Source: Candidatus Omnitrophota bacterium (GTDB lineage Bacteria > Omnitrophota > Gorgyraeia > Zapsychrales > Fredricksoniimonadaceae). From it: a DNA stretch of 46,069 nt. Of this stretch, positions 7,685 to 15,889 are shown one piece after another. The translations under genes were made by a program, and so were the position numbers. The stretch's first letter is position 1. Each line of letters opens with the position of its first letter. The notes beneath the pieces were generated by a model. That model was given only the letters and a program-made list of their open reading frames with translations. It was not told the origin of the DNA and searched no databases. The stretch spans positions 1 through 46,069 of the forward strand of contig PEAF01000011.1 in NCBI GenBank assembly GCA_002753465.1, written 5' to 3'.

Positions 7685-7795
7685 AAATATAGGTTTGGGA
7701 AATCCTGTGCGCTGCCTTTAGGCGGCTAGTCAGGAACGGTCCCGCCGCTGTAGCCCCGTTTTCGGGGGAGTCAGAAAGCCAGCCTGTATTTAAGA
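7685..7795 (+). ncRNA. Cobalamin (B12) riboswitch aptamer
   Basis: The conserved core is visible: TTGGGAAATCC, then CGGTCCCGCCGCTGTA (the family's CCGCCACTGT element) and the B12 box AGTCAGAAAGCCAGCC at 7769-7784. The 3' end (CCAGCCTGTATT) can pair imperfectly with AATATAGGTTTGG at 7686-7698 to close P1. The aptamer looks compact, with short early arms. It lies directly upstream of the four-gene B12 uptake unit, as expected. Exact edges are estimated. Confidence 0.9.
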
Positions 7796-7862
7796 TCATC
7801 GCCACAGCGCACGACTGTGTTCGTTGATGCATCGTATTAAGGCCCAAGCACGAGGGTGCAAT

Positions 7863-7897
7863 CCTTAAGTCTTCCCAGGAAGACTTAGGGATTTTTT
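7863..7897 (+). terminator. Intrinsic terminator forming the riboswitch expression platform
   Basis: A stem of about 12 pairs (CCTTAAGTCTTC with GAAGACTTAGGG, loop CCAG) is followed by ATTTTTTATTTT and lies 20 bases before btuF. This position and the uridine tract indicate transcription attenuation when cobalamin binds the upstream aptamer. The competing antiterminator is not obvious by eye. Confidence 0.85.
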
Positions 7898-7917
7898 ATT
7901 TTAGACAGGGGTTAAAG

Positions 7918-8751
7918 ATGACAAGGTTTTTTATTTTTATATTTTCACTGCTGTTTTTAATCGCGCCTGTTCATGCCCAGGAGAGGGTCCCGTCAAGGAT
8001 CATTTCCCTGGGGCCGGTCATTACGCAGGAACTTTATTTGCTCGGCAGTGAAGACCGTATTGTCGGTGTTACCGCGTATTGCCAGCGGCCTGAGGCGGCT
8101 AAATTGAAAGAACGTGTCGGGAATGTTCAGGAGATCAATCTGGAGAAGGTCGTGGCTTTAAAGCCGGATATTGTTTTTGCAACCGTACTGACAGACCCTC
8201 GGGCTAAAACCAAGCTCCGTAATTTGGGCATTAATGTGATCGATATCCCCAATGCCCGCGATTTTAATGAGGTATGCGATGTTTTTCTAATGATCGGGAA
8301 GATCGTCGGTAAAGATCAGGCGGCGCGCGTGATCATTGCTCAGGCGAAGGCCGAGGTAGCTGCCCTGAAAGAAAAGGTCAGCCGCAGTCCGTGGCTGAGT
8401 GTTTTTGTTCAGGTTGGCGCCAATCCTTTGGTGACCATTGGCCGGGGATCCTTTGTGAATGACCTTATCGAGCTGGCTGGCGGCGTCAATATTGTAGAGG
8501 GGGCGGGATACCTTCAGTATTCTAAGGAAAAGATCGTGATGAGCGATCCAGACGTGCTGCTTATCTCAAGTATGGGTTTCGACGGGGAACGGGAGAAAAA
8601 GAATTGGCAAAAGCTGGGGGTCCTTAAGGCGGCCAGGCAGGAGAAGATCTTTATTATCGATGAATATCTTTTATGCAGCCCGACACCCCTGAGTTTTGCG
8701 GACGCACTTAAGAGCATTATGAAGCATCTTCATCCTGAGGTGGTTTTATGA
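7918..8751 (+). CDS. btuF: Cobalamin ABC transporter periplasmic binding protein
   Basis: This 277-residue protein has a signal peptide (MTRFFIFIFSLLFLIAPVHAQ) and the type III periplasmic binding-protein pattern: PSRIISLGPVITQELYLLGSEDRIVGVT at the start, KVVALKPDIVFATV, a long central helix, then SFVNDLIELAGGVNIVEGAG and DPDVLLIS. It captures a corrinoid delivered across the outer membrane and hands it to BtuCD. The riboswitch, the overlapping permease gene and a downstream BtuB-like receptor make cobalamin a much better substrate prediction than iron-siderophore. The start has an AGGGG ribosome site, and the stop overlaps btuC by four bases. Confidence 0.92.
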   Translation: MTRFFIFIFSLLFLIAPVHAQERVPSRIISLGPVITQELYLLGSEDRIVGVTAYCQRPEAAKLKERVGNVQEINLEKVVALKPDIVFATVLTDPRAKTKLRNLGINVIDIPNARDFNEVCDVFLMIGKIVGKDQAARVIIAQAKAEVAALKEKVSRSPWLSVFVQVGANPLVTIGRGSFVNDLIELAGGVNIVEGAGYLQYSKEKIVMSDPDVLLISSMGFDGEREKKNWQKLGVLKAARQEKIFIIDEYLLCSPTPLSFADALKSIMKHLHPEVVL

Positions 8752-9749
8752 ACCATGTACGCTGGACGTTTTGGCTATTTTCTTTATTAGGGCTCTTAGT
8801 GGCCGTGATGATGCTTTCCTTGTCTGTTGGAGCGGCGGGTATCCCTGTTACTAAGATCATCCCGGTATTCCTAGAGGGGCGCGGCAGCGCTGAGTACAGC
8901 ATCTTGTTCGATATCCGTTTGATGCGTATTATCCTCGGCTTTGCTATTGGGGGATCATTAAGTCTGGCCGGTGTTATTTTGCAGGGTCTGTTTCGTAATC
9001 CTTTGGTTGAACCATACACGCTGGGTATTTCCGGCGGTGCGGCCTTGGGCGTCGCGATCAATGTGGCCTTGGGGTTGGCGGTGTCCGGCCGGATTACAGG
9101 GCCATTGGCAGGGGTTCTGGGCGCCGGACTTGTTCTTGTATTCTTATATTTCTCGAATTTAAGGATGGGGGTCATCAAATTACAGGGTTTGCTGTTGAAC
9201 GGTGTCATGATCAGCTTTATCTGTTCATCGCTCGTGATGCTTTTGATGGCATTATCGAGCCGTGAAAGTTTGCAGGGGATCATATTCTGGATCATGGGGT
9301 GTTTGGGGGAATCGGAAGTGTCGCTTATCTGGTCCATGTTCATCGCCGCATGGGTATTATTGGTGGCGGCATATTTCTTTTGCCTGCCGTTGAATGCTTT
9401 AGCTTTGGGAGAAGAGGAGGCTCAGCATTTGGGCGTTCCTGTTGAGTGCACCAAGCGCAGCCTGTTTTTCCTAGCCGCGGTCTTGACGGGTTTTTGCGTG
9501 GCGGTCGCCGGCATGATCGGATTTGTCGGGCTTGTTGTGCCACATCTGATGAGAAGGCTCGTCGGGCATGATCACCGCATTTTACTGGGAGCCTCTTTCC
9601 TGGCGGGGGCGATCTTTCTGATCTTTTGTGACATGCTGGCACGGACCATCATTGCGCCCTTGGAACTCCCCGTTGGGGTGATCACGGGCATTGTCGGTGG
9701 CAGCCTTTTTGTGTATGCCCTTTCACGGGGGGAGGTTGATCATGCTTAA
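8748..9749 (+). CDS. btuC: Cobalamin ABC transporter permease (FecCD/BtuC family)
   Basis: This 333-residue polytopic membrane protein carries the FecCD signatures LMRIILGFAIGGSLSLAGVILQ, NPLVEPYTLGISGGAALG and, near the C-terminus, GMIGFVGLVVPHLMRR, with GVITGIVGGSLFVYAL as the last helix. About ten membrane helices are expected, as in BtuC. Two copies form the channel through which BtuF-bound cobalamin passes. ATGA overlaps with btuF upstream and an 8-base overlap with btuD downstream imply coupled translation. Confidence 0.93.
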   Translation: MNHVRWTFWLFSLLGLLVAVMMLSLSVGAAGIPVTKIIPVFLEGRGSAEYSILFDIRLMRIILGFAIGGSLSLAGVILQGLFRNPLVEPYTLGISGGAALGVAINVALGLAVSGRITGPLAGVLGAGLVLVFLYFSNLRMGVIKLQGLLLNGVMISFICSSLVMLLMALSSRESLQGIIFWIMGCLGESEVSLIWSMFIAAWVLLVAAYFFCLPLNALALGEEEAQHLGVPVECTKRSLFFLAAVLTGFCVAVAGMIGFVGLVVPHLMRRLVGHDHRILLGASFLAGAIFLIFCDMLARTIIAPLELPVGVITGIVGGSLFVYALSRGEVDHA

Positions 9750-10527
9750 GGTCAAGGCTTTAACGTGCGGGTACGGGGGCCGTGCCGTGGTATCAGGGGT
9801 TGATTTGGATGTTAAAAGCGGGGAATTTTTTGGTCTTATTGGCCCGAACGGATCGGGTAAGACGACACTTTTGAGGGCGCTCTCACGCATCATTAAGCCC
9901 ATGGCCGGGGATATTGCGCTTAACGGTAAAGCGTTGGGGAAGATGGCGTGGCGGGAAATAGCGCGCGATGTGGCCGTGGTGTCCCAGCAAGTGCCGGTGG
10001 CCGCTATGACAGTTGAAGAATTTGTGATGCTGGGAAGGCTTCCGCATTTTGCGCAAATGCAGTTTTTAGAGTCAGCTCATGATCGTAACATCACCCGTGA
10101 TTGCATGGCAACGACGGGTACGTTGTGTTTCAAAGATAAACCCCTGCAGCATCTTAGCGGCGGTGAAAGGCAGTTGGTGCAGATCACACGCGCGCTGGTG
10201 CAGCAGCCGAAAATGCTGCTTTTGGATGAGCCGACGGCGCATTTGGACATCACCCATCAGGTTGCGGTCATGGGGCTTTTAAAGCGTCTTGTGCGCGAGT
10301 TGGATGTGACGGTCTTAATGGTCCTGCATGACCTTAATTTAGCCAGTGAATATTGCGATCGCCTGGCGCTGGTAAGTGAGGGGCGTATTTATAAAACAGG
10401 GACCCCGCAGGAAGTGATGGAGCGCGGCATTATAGAAGCAGTTTACAAGACTACGATTACTGTCGGGAAAAGTCCTGTTTCATCCAAGCCGTATATTTTT
10501 ATTAATACATCAAAGGAGGAGAAATGA
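9742..10527 (+). CDS. btuD: Cobalamin ABC transporter ATPase
   Basis: ATG 9742, following GGGGGAGG, is preferred to the longer ORF start at 9691. The 261-residue protein has every ABC ATPase element in order: Walker A GPNGSGKTT, Q-loop at VSQQVP, signature LSGGERQ, Walker B MLLLDEPT, D-loop AHLD and switch histidine VLHDLN. It energises BtuC for inner-membrane import. It overlaps btuC by 8 bases and the receptor gene by 4, consistent with one riboswitch-controlled operon. Confidence 0.94.
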   Translation: MLKVKALTCGYGGRAVVSGVDLDVKSGEFFGLIGPNGSGKTTLLRALSRIIKPMAGDIALNGKALGKMAWREIARDVAVVSQQVPVAAMTVEEFVMLGRLPHFAQMQFLESAHDRNITRDCMATTGTLCFKDKPLQHLSGGERQLVQITRALVQQPKMLLLDEPTAHLDITHQVAVMGLLKRLVRELDVTVLMVLHDLNLASEYCDRLALVSEGRIYKTGTPQEVMERGIIEAVYKTTITVGKSPVSSKPYIFINTSKEEK

Positions 10528-12530
10528 AGAGGTTAGTACTTATTATCGGGTTAATGTTCGCGGGTGTCGGCTCGCTCTGGGCCCAGGAAGTCAAGGATCT
10601 TGGGCAGATCGTGGTAACGCCGGACCGCTACGTTTCGGATGCGTCCGAGGCTGGTTCATACGTGACGGTCATTACGCGCCGTGATATTGCCGCATCAGGG
10701 GCGTTCACGCTGCCAGATCTTTTGGTCAGACAGGCGGGTGTTCATGTGTATAACAAAGGAAGTCAAAAGAGTTCCGTCATAGATATGGGCGGGTACAATG
10801 ATGCCGCGGTGAGCAATGTGCTGGTCATGCAAAACGGCCGCAGGCTTAACCCTTCAGATTCATCGGGGCCTGACCTAGCACAGATTCCGCTGGATACGAT
10901 CGAACGGATCGAGATCGTGCGCGGTGGGGCTTCTGTGCTTTACGGTGATAATGCGGTGGGCGGCGTGGTTAATATCATTACCCGCAGCGGGCACGAAGGG
11001 GTGAATGGCTCCATTGCAACCGAGCTCGGAAGTTATGATCGTAAGAAGCTGAGTGCTGATGTGAGTGCCGGGAAAAAGGACCTTACGGTGTATGTGTTTG
11101 GCGGGACGGAGCGGACCAACGGGTATCGTACGAACAATGCTTTTCAGGCCTCTGATGGGCAGGTTCGTTTGAACTGGAAAGCGGTGGAACTTTTGTCGCT
11201 GGGGATCGAGGCTGGCTGGCATGAGGATGATTATGGTTTGCCTAGCGGTTTGCATGCGGATCAGCTTGGCTCACTTGGGCGGCGCGGGAGCAGGACCCCG
11301 GATGATTTCGGGGATACACGCGACCGTTATTTACGTTTAACGTCAGAGTGGAAACCTTTTGACGCCAGCGGTGAATTCGGCACTTTGTCTTTGGATTACA
11401 CGCATCGTGACCGGGATACGTATGGTTTTTATTATTACACCAGCCCTGAGTGGGAGTTCTCCAAGACGGGGATACTGAATGATTCGGCCAATTTGAAATA
11501 CAGGATCGAGAAAGATATTGCCGGCAGGAAAGCAGGTTTGACCACAGGGGTTGATGTTGTCAGTGACCGCAGCCATGTGATCGACCAGTATAATCCATGG
11601 TCTTTGCAGGATGTGAATATCGCTAAAAAAGAGCAGGGTTATTATTTTCTGGCCCAGTACGATGTTCTAGATAAGTTGACAGCTGATATTGGCGGGCGCC
11701 ACGAGAAAGCGGACTATACGTTCATCAGCCATGACATGGGGACTAAGGACAAAACGGCTCCGACAGCGAATGTATGGGGCGGCGGTTTGAAGTATGATTA
11801 TGCGCAAGGGTCCAATGTGTTTATTCGTGCGGATGAAACGTTCCGTTTTCTTAATACGGATGAGTATTTCAGCCGTTGGACGGGTCTGAATACGACGCTG
11901 CGTCAACAAACGGGGATCGATTACAGGGCAGGGGTTAAGCATGCCTTCGGTGAAGTTTTTGAGGCAAGGCTGACGCCGTTTATGACATTGAATAAAGAGG
12001 AGATCTTTCTGGATCCAACTGTGAGCCCTGGCAACAACAATAATTACGGGCGTACGCGTCGTTTGGGTGTGGATCTGGGACAGACATTCCATATGGTCCC
12101 TGCCTTGAAAGTGGCTGGATTGAGATCAACGGATATCAATGTGGATTATACGTACTTGGATGCTGAGTTTTCCGGAGGTTCATTTGGTGGCAAACGCTTG
12201 CCTATGACGCCCAGACATCAGGTTTCTGTCGGGATGAATATAGCTGCCAAGTCGGGGTTGTCGCTCAATGTGATGGGGCGTTTTCTGGGGGCTCAGTATG
12301 GGATCAATGATGATGCGAACAGGCGCGCGCCGATCAAAGCACGCGTGATTGCCGATACGCGCTTAGGGTATGCGTTTAATCCAAATTGGGATACGTTCGT
12401 GGGAGTTAATAACGTTTTTGACAAGCGTTACTACGAGTATGTTGCTTTTGGGGCAGGGGCATCGACCAACATTGATTACTATCCCGCCATTGGCCGCAAT
12501 TATGTGGCAGGGATGAAGTATAAGTTTTAA
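10524..12530 (+). CDS. btuB: TonB-dependent outer-membrane cobalamin receptor
   Basis: This 668-residue outer-membrane barrel has a signal peptide ending GSLWAQ, then a TonB-box-like strand (LGQIVVTPDR) and plug domain (LPDLLVRQAGVHV, IERIEIVRGGASVLYGDNAVGGVVNIITR). The remaining roughly 520 residues form the barrel, closing with VFDKRYYEYV and a terminal phenylalanine (GMKYKF), the usual BAM recognition end. It imports a scarce ligand across the outer membrane using TonB energy; no tonB/exbBD is in this window. The location at the end of a B12-riboswitch operon supports cobalamin, although corrinoid precursors are possible. The ribosome site AAGGAGGAG is strong. Confidence 0.9.
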   Translation: MKRLVLIIGLMFAGVGSLWAQEVKDLGQIVVTPDRYVSDASEAGSYVTVITRRDIAASGAFTLPDLLVRQAGVHVYNKGSQKSSVIDMGGYNDAAVSNVLVMQNGRRLNPSDSSGPDLAQIPLDTIERIEIVRGGASVLYGDNAVGGVVNIITRSGHEGVNGSIATELGSYDRKKLSADVSAGKKDLTVYVFGGTERTNGYRTNNAFQASDGQVRLNWKAVELLSLGIEAGWHEDDYGLPSGLHADQLGSLGRRGSRTPDDFGDTRDRYLRLTSEWKPFDASGEFGTLSLDYTHRDRDTYGFYYYTSPEWEFSKTGILNDSANLKYRIEKDIAGRKAGLTTGVDVVSDRSHVIDQYNPWSLQDVNIAKKEQGYYFLAQYDVLDKLTADIGGRHEKADYTFISHDMGTKDKTAPTANVWGGGLKYDYAQGSNVFIRADETFRFLNTDEYFSRWTGLNTTLRQQTGIDYRAGVKHAFGEVFEARLTPFMTLNKEEIFLDPTVSPGNNNNYGRTRRLGVDLGQTFHMVPALKVAGLRSTDINVDYTYLDAEFSGGSFGGKRLPMTPRHQVSVGMNIAAKSGLSLNVMGRFLGAQYGINDDANRRAPIKARVIADTRLGYAFNPNWDTFVGVNNVFDKRYYEYVAFGAGASTNIDYYPAIGRNYVAGMKYKF

Positions 12531-12544
12531 AGTTTTAGAATCAG

Positions 12545-12599
12545 AATTACGGGGACATGTACCAAATTGCTTTTTAATTGGGTACGTGTCCCCGTAATT
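12545..12599. repeat. Palindromic dispersed repeat, copy 1
   Basis: This is a 55-base element with 24-base arms around a 7-base loop, three imperfect positions, and ends in AATTAC/GTAATT. Its core GGGGACATGTACC is shared with copies at 15833, 33639 and 44395. It begins 15 bases after the receptor stop and could act as a 3' mRNA hairpin, but lacks a proper U-tract. Confidence 0.85.
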
Positions 12600-12775
12600 A
12601 TTCCCCTAAATACTCACACTATCAATCAGTTACAACATTTCAAGATAACGTTACCAGACAGGGTGTCATCTACCCTTGTTTTAGTTATCTTTTTACATAT
12701 ATATTTATACGTGGTGGAGGTCGTTGTGCAGGAAGCGTATTCTATATATAGGTGTGGCCTAAGGGGCGGCCGATT
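12600..12775 (+). other. AT-rich intergenic segment with possible promoter
   Basis: This 176-base stretch between repeat copy 1 and the large secreted protein gene holds no convincing gene. TTGTGC (12725-12730) followed by a TATATA run around 12742-12750 is a weak promoter candidate. TAAGGGG near 12760 is the ribosome site for ATG 12776. Confidence 0.35.
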
Positions 12776-15700
12776 ATGCGGAAGATAACATCATTCTTTA
12801 TCCTTATAGCATTTGTCCTGAGTTGTGTGATGCCCCCGCAGGGCTTTGCCCAGTCATTAACAGCTATTGGTTTGATGCCGGCACCTGGTACCCAGGTGAG
12901 TTTGACAGGTTCTTATACGCCTACGCACCTCAAAGGCATGGTGATCAATCCCAATGATCCATTCAAATTCGATTTTATCGTCTACCGTGGTGATGAAAAG
13001 CTTACACCCGAACAGAAACAGACCGAATATCCCAAGTTGATCAAATATTTTCTGGCGTCTTTGTCCGTTCCTGATACAGATCAGTGGGTCAACTTATCGC
13101 CTTACGAAAAAGAGCGGATTATCCCGGATAATTTTGGATTGACGGAGATGGGGCGTGACCTTTTGGCGCAGGATTACCTTCTTAAACAGGTCGCAGCATC
13201 GTTGACCAACCCCGATACAGATCTGGGTAAACAGTTTTGGGATGAAGTTTACGCCAAGTCGTATGAGAAATTTGGAACGACGGATATCCCTACGGATGTG
13301 TTCAATAAAGTTTGGATCACGCCGGATAAAGCTGTTGTCTTTGAAAAGGGGAATGCCGTGGTCATCATCGAGCATCATTTAAAAGTGCAGATGGAGAGCG
13401 ATTATAGGGCTATGCAGATGAACGCGGCCACGACGGCAACAGAACAGGATAATGAAGCGGTAAGGATCTCCAAGCAGGTGATGCGCGAGGTCATTATCCC
13501 GGCGATCGAAAAAGAGGTGAATGAAGGCAAGAGCTTTGCTCCGGTGCGGCAGGTTTATGGCGGCATGCTTTTGGCCACGTGGTATAAACGCGCACTCAGG
13601 GAATCGATTTTGGGCAAGGTTTATGCGGATCAGGGCAAGGTCAAGGGTATTGACCAGGACCCGGCGAATAATCAGCAGATTTATCAGGAATATGTCAAGG
13701 CGTTCAAGGTGGGCGTTTTTAATATGATCAAGGAAGATGTGGACCGCTACTCGCAGGAGATGATCCCGCGCAAGTATTTCTCCGGCGGTCTAAAGAATGA
13801 TTTTGCTCAGGTGTTAGTGATCGACCATACTCAGGCCGGTGAGGTGAAAGCACGAGAGATGATCAGCGATGACGACATCGTTAAGACTGAAATGAAGAAT
13901 TCAGACAGCTCAGCTCAGGACCGTGCCAGGGATTGGGTTACTGGTCAAGACGGCACGCTTATGGAACGATTTTCGAACGAAGGTATGCAGGCGTCGATTG
14001 ATCATGTTTGGAGTAACCCTGTCCTGAAGGAAGATATTTTAAGTATGGCAGGGTTAAAGGAATTGAAGAATCCCAGGATAATGTATGGCGGGCAGGGAAG
14101 CACAAAAGATGTTGCTTTTATTAAAGGGCAGGATGCTGACGGGAAATCGATTTCCATTGCGGTGAGGTTTTATAAATCGAATCATACGCCTTTTAAGAAG
14201 ATCGATGCGTTTGCGCAAGAGGAAGTTGCCGCGAATCTTGAAGACACGACTTCCGTGAAAGTATTCGGGTATCATTCATTTGCAGATTACTACAACAATA
14301 AGGCTATCAATGAGCTGGAGGATACTGTATTTACGGGCGCTGGATATGCAGGATTTTCAGTTGGTCAATATCTTCCATATAAGGTGACCGCATTAGAGAA
14401 CTCAGGGTTAAAGAGCAGTAATGTATATGCAGGGTTAATAGCTACGACTCTTTTAAGGTGGCTATTAAAAGGTGAATTTATGGGTGATCTTAAATTTGAG
14501 AATTTCGGTGTCGATACTGACGGTGCGGTTAAGATCATTGATACAGGGGATATGCATCAGGTGAGTTATGCGGACAGTGTTGTCAATGAACTGATATCAT
14601 TTTTCGAGAAAAAGGGATTATTAACTGATCCTGTTCAGAAGAAAGAGATATTAAAAGGGTTTAATTTGGGGCTGTCAAGGTTTTGGGATTTACAGCCTGA
14701 AAGTTTCCAAAAGTTGATGGACGGCCCTGATGAGCTCAATGCCATCCTTAATATTGAAACTAGTGTTAATAATTATATTAATCCCGGGGATCATGCTCAA
14801 GTTGATGCCGCGATGCAAGGATGGCGGGGGACGCAGAAGAAGTTCGAACGCCGGAAAAACACCGAAGCATATATTATGAGAGCCCTCAAGGCTGCTGGTG
14901 TTGCTGTTGCGGGGGTTGCCATGTATGGGATTATTAATTTGGGTACTTCAGCCGCAGCGCAGAGAAGTTATCCGGTGCCGAACATGCCAACCGTGAAGGT
15001 TGTTAAAGTTTATGATCAGAAAGGCCATGCTACGGCGGTTTCCATTGATGAAGCCAGTCCTGAGAATAATGCTGTTTTGAGTAAAGACCGTGCGATGAAG
15101 TCAACATTAGTGGCTGCCGCGATCTTGTTGGCTACGTTTATGAATGTTTCTTTGGCATCTGCGGCCGGTATTAATACGAAGACTCCTGATTCTCAGGAGT
15201 TGTCGGTAAAGAAAGAAATTACCGCTGATCCGATATTAGTAGAGTTGAATCGACTGCAAAGGGGTGCTGTTAATCCTTTCTTGATCCATAAGCAGGGCAA
15301 AGGATCATCAGGTTTTATGTCGATAAGCTTGGATAAATTAAGAGAAAACCTTAAGAATCCCGACACACTTACTGTGTTTTTTGGTTTAATGATGAAGAAT
15401 GTTTATTCGAGTTTTGAAGTTCCTGAAAGTGTTATGCCTTCTGATATTGTTAAAGAGCTTAAAGGCCTCACGAAGGGACTAACCATTGAAGGATCAAATA
15501 TTTCACCCCTCTTGCAAGAAGCGGTTAAGTTTGACGCACGCGACATTGCCAAGACGGAGGCCGTTAAACTTTATTATGATGCTAATAATGGCAATGAGAT
15601 CGGGGTCTTATTCTTTGATCGTATTTCTTCGGCAGATGTTAAAGAGAACGTGGGTGGTATTGACATGAATGCCGCTAATCTGAACATGCAGATCAAGCGT

Positions 15701-15820
15701 GACGGGGCTGGTGTTCCATTGCCTGTCAGCCAGCAGGATCTTGAGAATATCCGCATTGACGGCCTTGTGCCCGTGATCCTGGATATTAAACCGGCAGCGG
15801 GGATACCGTTATTTAGTTGA
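12776..15820 (+). CDS. Large secreted multidomain protein with a protein-kinase-like domain
   Basis: ATG 12776 follows TAAGGGG and starts a signal peptide (MRKITSFFILIAFVLSCVMPPQGFAQ); the ORF start at 12752 is less likely. The 1014-residue product has an N-terminal region of about 400 residues (for example YFLASLSV, NLSPYEKERIIP, EMGRDLLAQDYLLKQ). A kinase-like segment of about 430-660 follows: GGQG at 438-441, AVRFYK at 462-467, DLKFEN at 571-576 and DTG at 589-591. Two hydrophobic helices lie near 703-728 and 775-797. The C-terminal tail reads GGIDMNAANLNMQIKRDG and VPVILDIKP. From memory the N- and C-terminal styles recur in large Omnitrophota proteins. Its role is unknown. Confidence 0.7.
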   Translation: MRKITSFFILIAFVLSCVMPPQGFAQSLTAIGLMPAPGTQVSLTGSYTPTHLKGMVINPNDPFKFDFIVYRGDEKLTPEQKQTEYPKLIKYFLASLSVPDTDQWVNLSPYEKERIIPDNFGLTEMGRDLLAQDYLLKQVAASLTNPDTDLGKQFWDEVYAKSYEKFGTTDIPTDVFNKVWITPDKAVVFEKGNAVVIIEHHLKVQMESDYRAMQMNAATTATEQDNEAVRISKQVMREVIIPAIEKEVNEGKSFAPVRQVYGGMLLATWYKRALRESILGKVYADQGKVKGIDQDPANNQQIYQEYVKAFKVGVFNMIKEDVDRYSQEMIPRKYFSGGLKNDFAQVLVIDHTQAGEVKAREMISDDDIVKTEMKNSDSSAQDRARDWVTGQDGTLMERFSNEGMQASIDHVWSNPVLKEDILSMAGLKELKNPRIMYGGQGSTKDVAFIKGQDADGKSISIAVRFYKSNHTPFKKIDAFAQEEVAANLEDTTSVKVFGYHSFADYYNNKAINELEDTVFTGAGYAGFSVGQYLPYKVTALENSGLKSSNVYAGLIATTLLRWLLKGEFMGDLKFENFGVDTDGAVKIIDTGDMHQVSYADSVVNELISFFEKKGLLTDPVQKKEILKGFNLGLSRFWDLQPESFQKLMDGPDELNAILNIETSVNNYINPGDHAQVDAAMQGWRGTQKKFERRKNTEAYIMRALKAAGVAVAGVAMYGIINLGTSAAAQRSYPVPNMPTVKVVKVYDQKGHATAVSIDEASPENNAVLSKDRAMKSTLVAAAILLATFMNVSLASAAGINTKTPDSQELSVKKEITADPILVELNRLQRGAVNPFLIHKQGKGSSGFMSISLDKLRENLKNPDTLTVFFGLMMKNVYSSFEVPESVMPSDIVKELKGLTKGLTIEGSNISPLLQEAVKFDARDIAKTEAVKLYYDANNGNEIGVLFFDRISSADVKENVGGIDMNAANLNMQIKRDGAGVPLPVSQQDLENIRIDGLVPVILDIKPAAGIPLFS

Positions 15821-15832
15821 TGATTGACATGT

Positions 15833-15887
15833 AATTAAGGGGACACGTACCAAATTAAAAGGTAATTTGGTACGTGTCCCCTTAATT
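15833..15887. repeat. Palindromic dispersed repeat, copy 2 (perfect arms)
   Basis: This 55-base element has perfect 24-base arms (15833-15856 and 15864-15887) and a 7-base loop. It lies between two convergent genes, ending three bases before the metH stop, so it may stabilise or terminate both transcripts. The variable outer pair is A:T here (AATTAAGGGG/CCCCTTAATT). Confidence 0.95.
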
Positions 15888-15889
15888 CT

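Noticed and set aside
12545-12599. Treating the palindrome as a standard Rho-independent terminator
   Set aside because: The stem is not followed by a U-tract and the same sequence recurs in unrelated gaps, including inside the mre cluster, so it is better described as a dispersed repeat.
12567-12788. 73-residue ORF overlapping the palindrome and the next start
   Set aside because: It begins inside repeat copy 1 and has no ribosome site or recognisable protein features.
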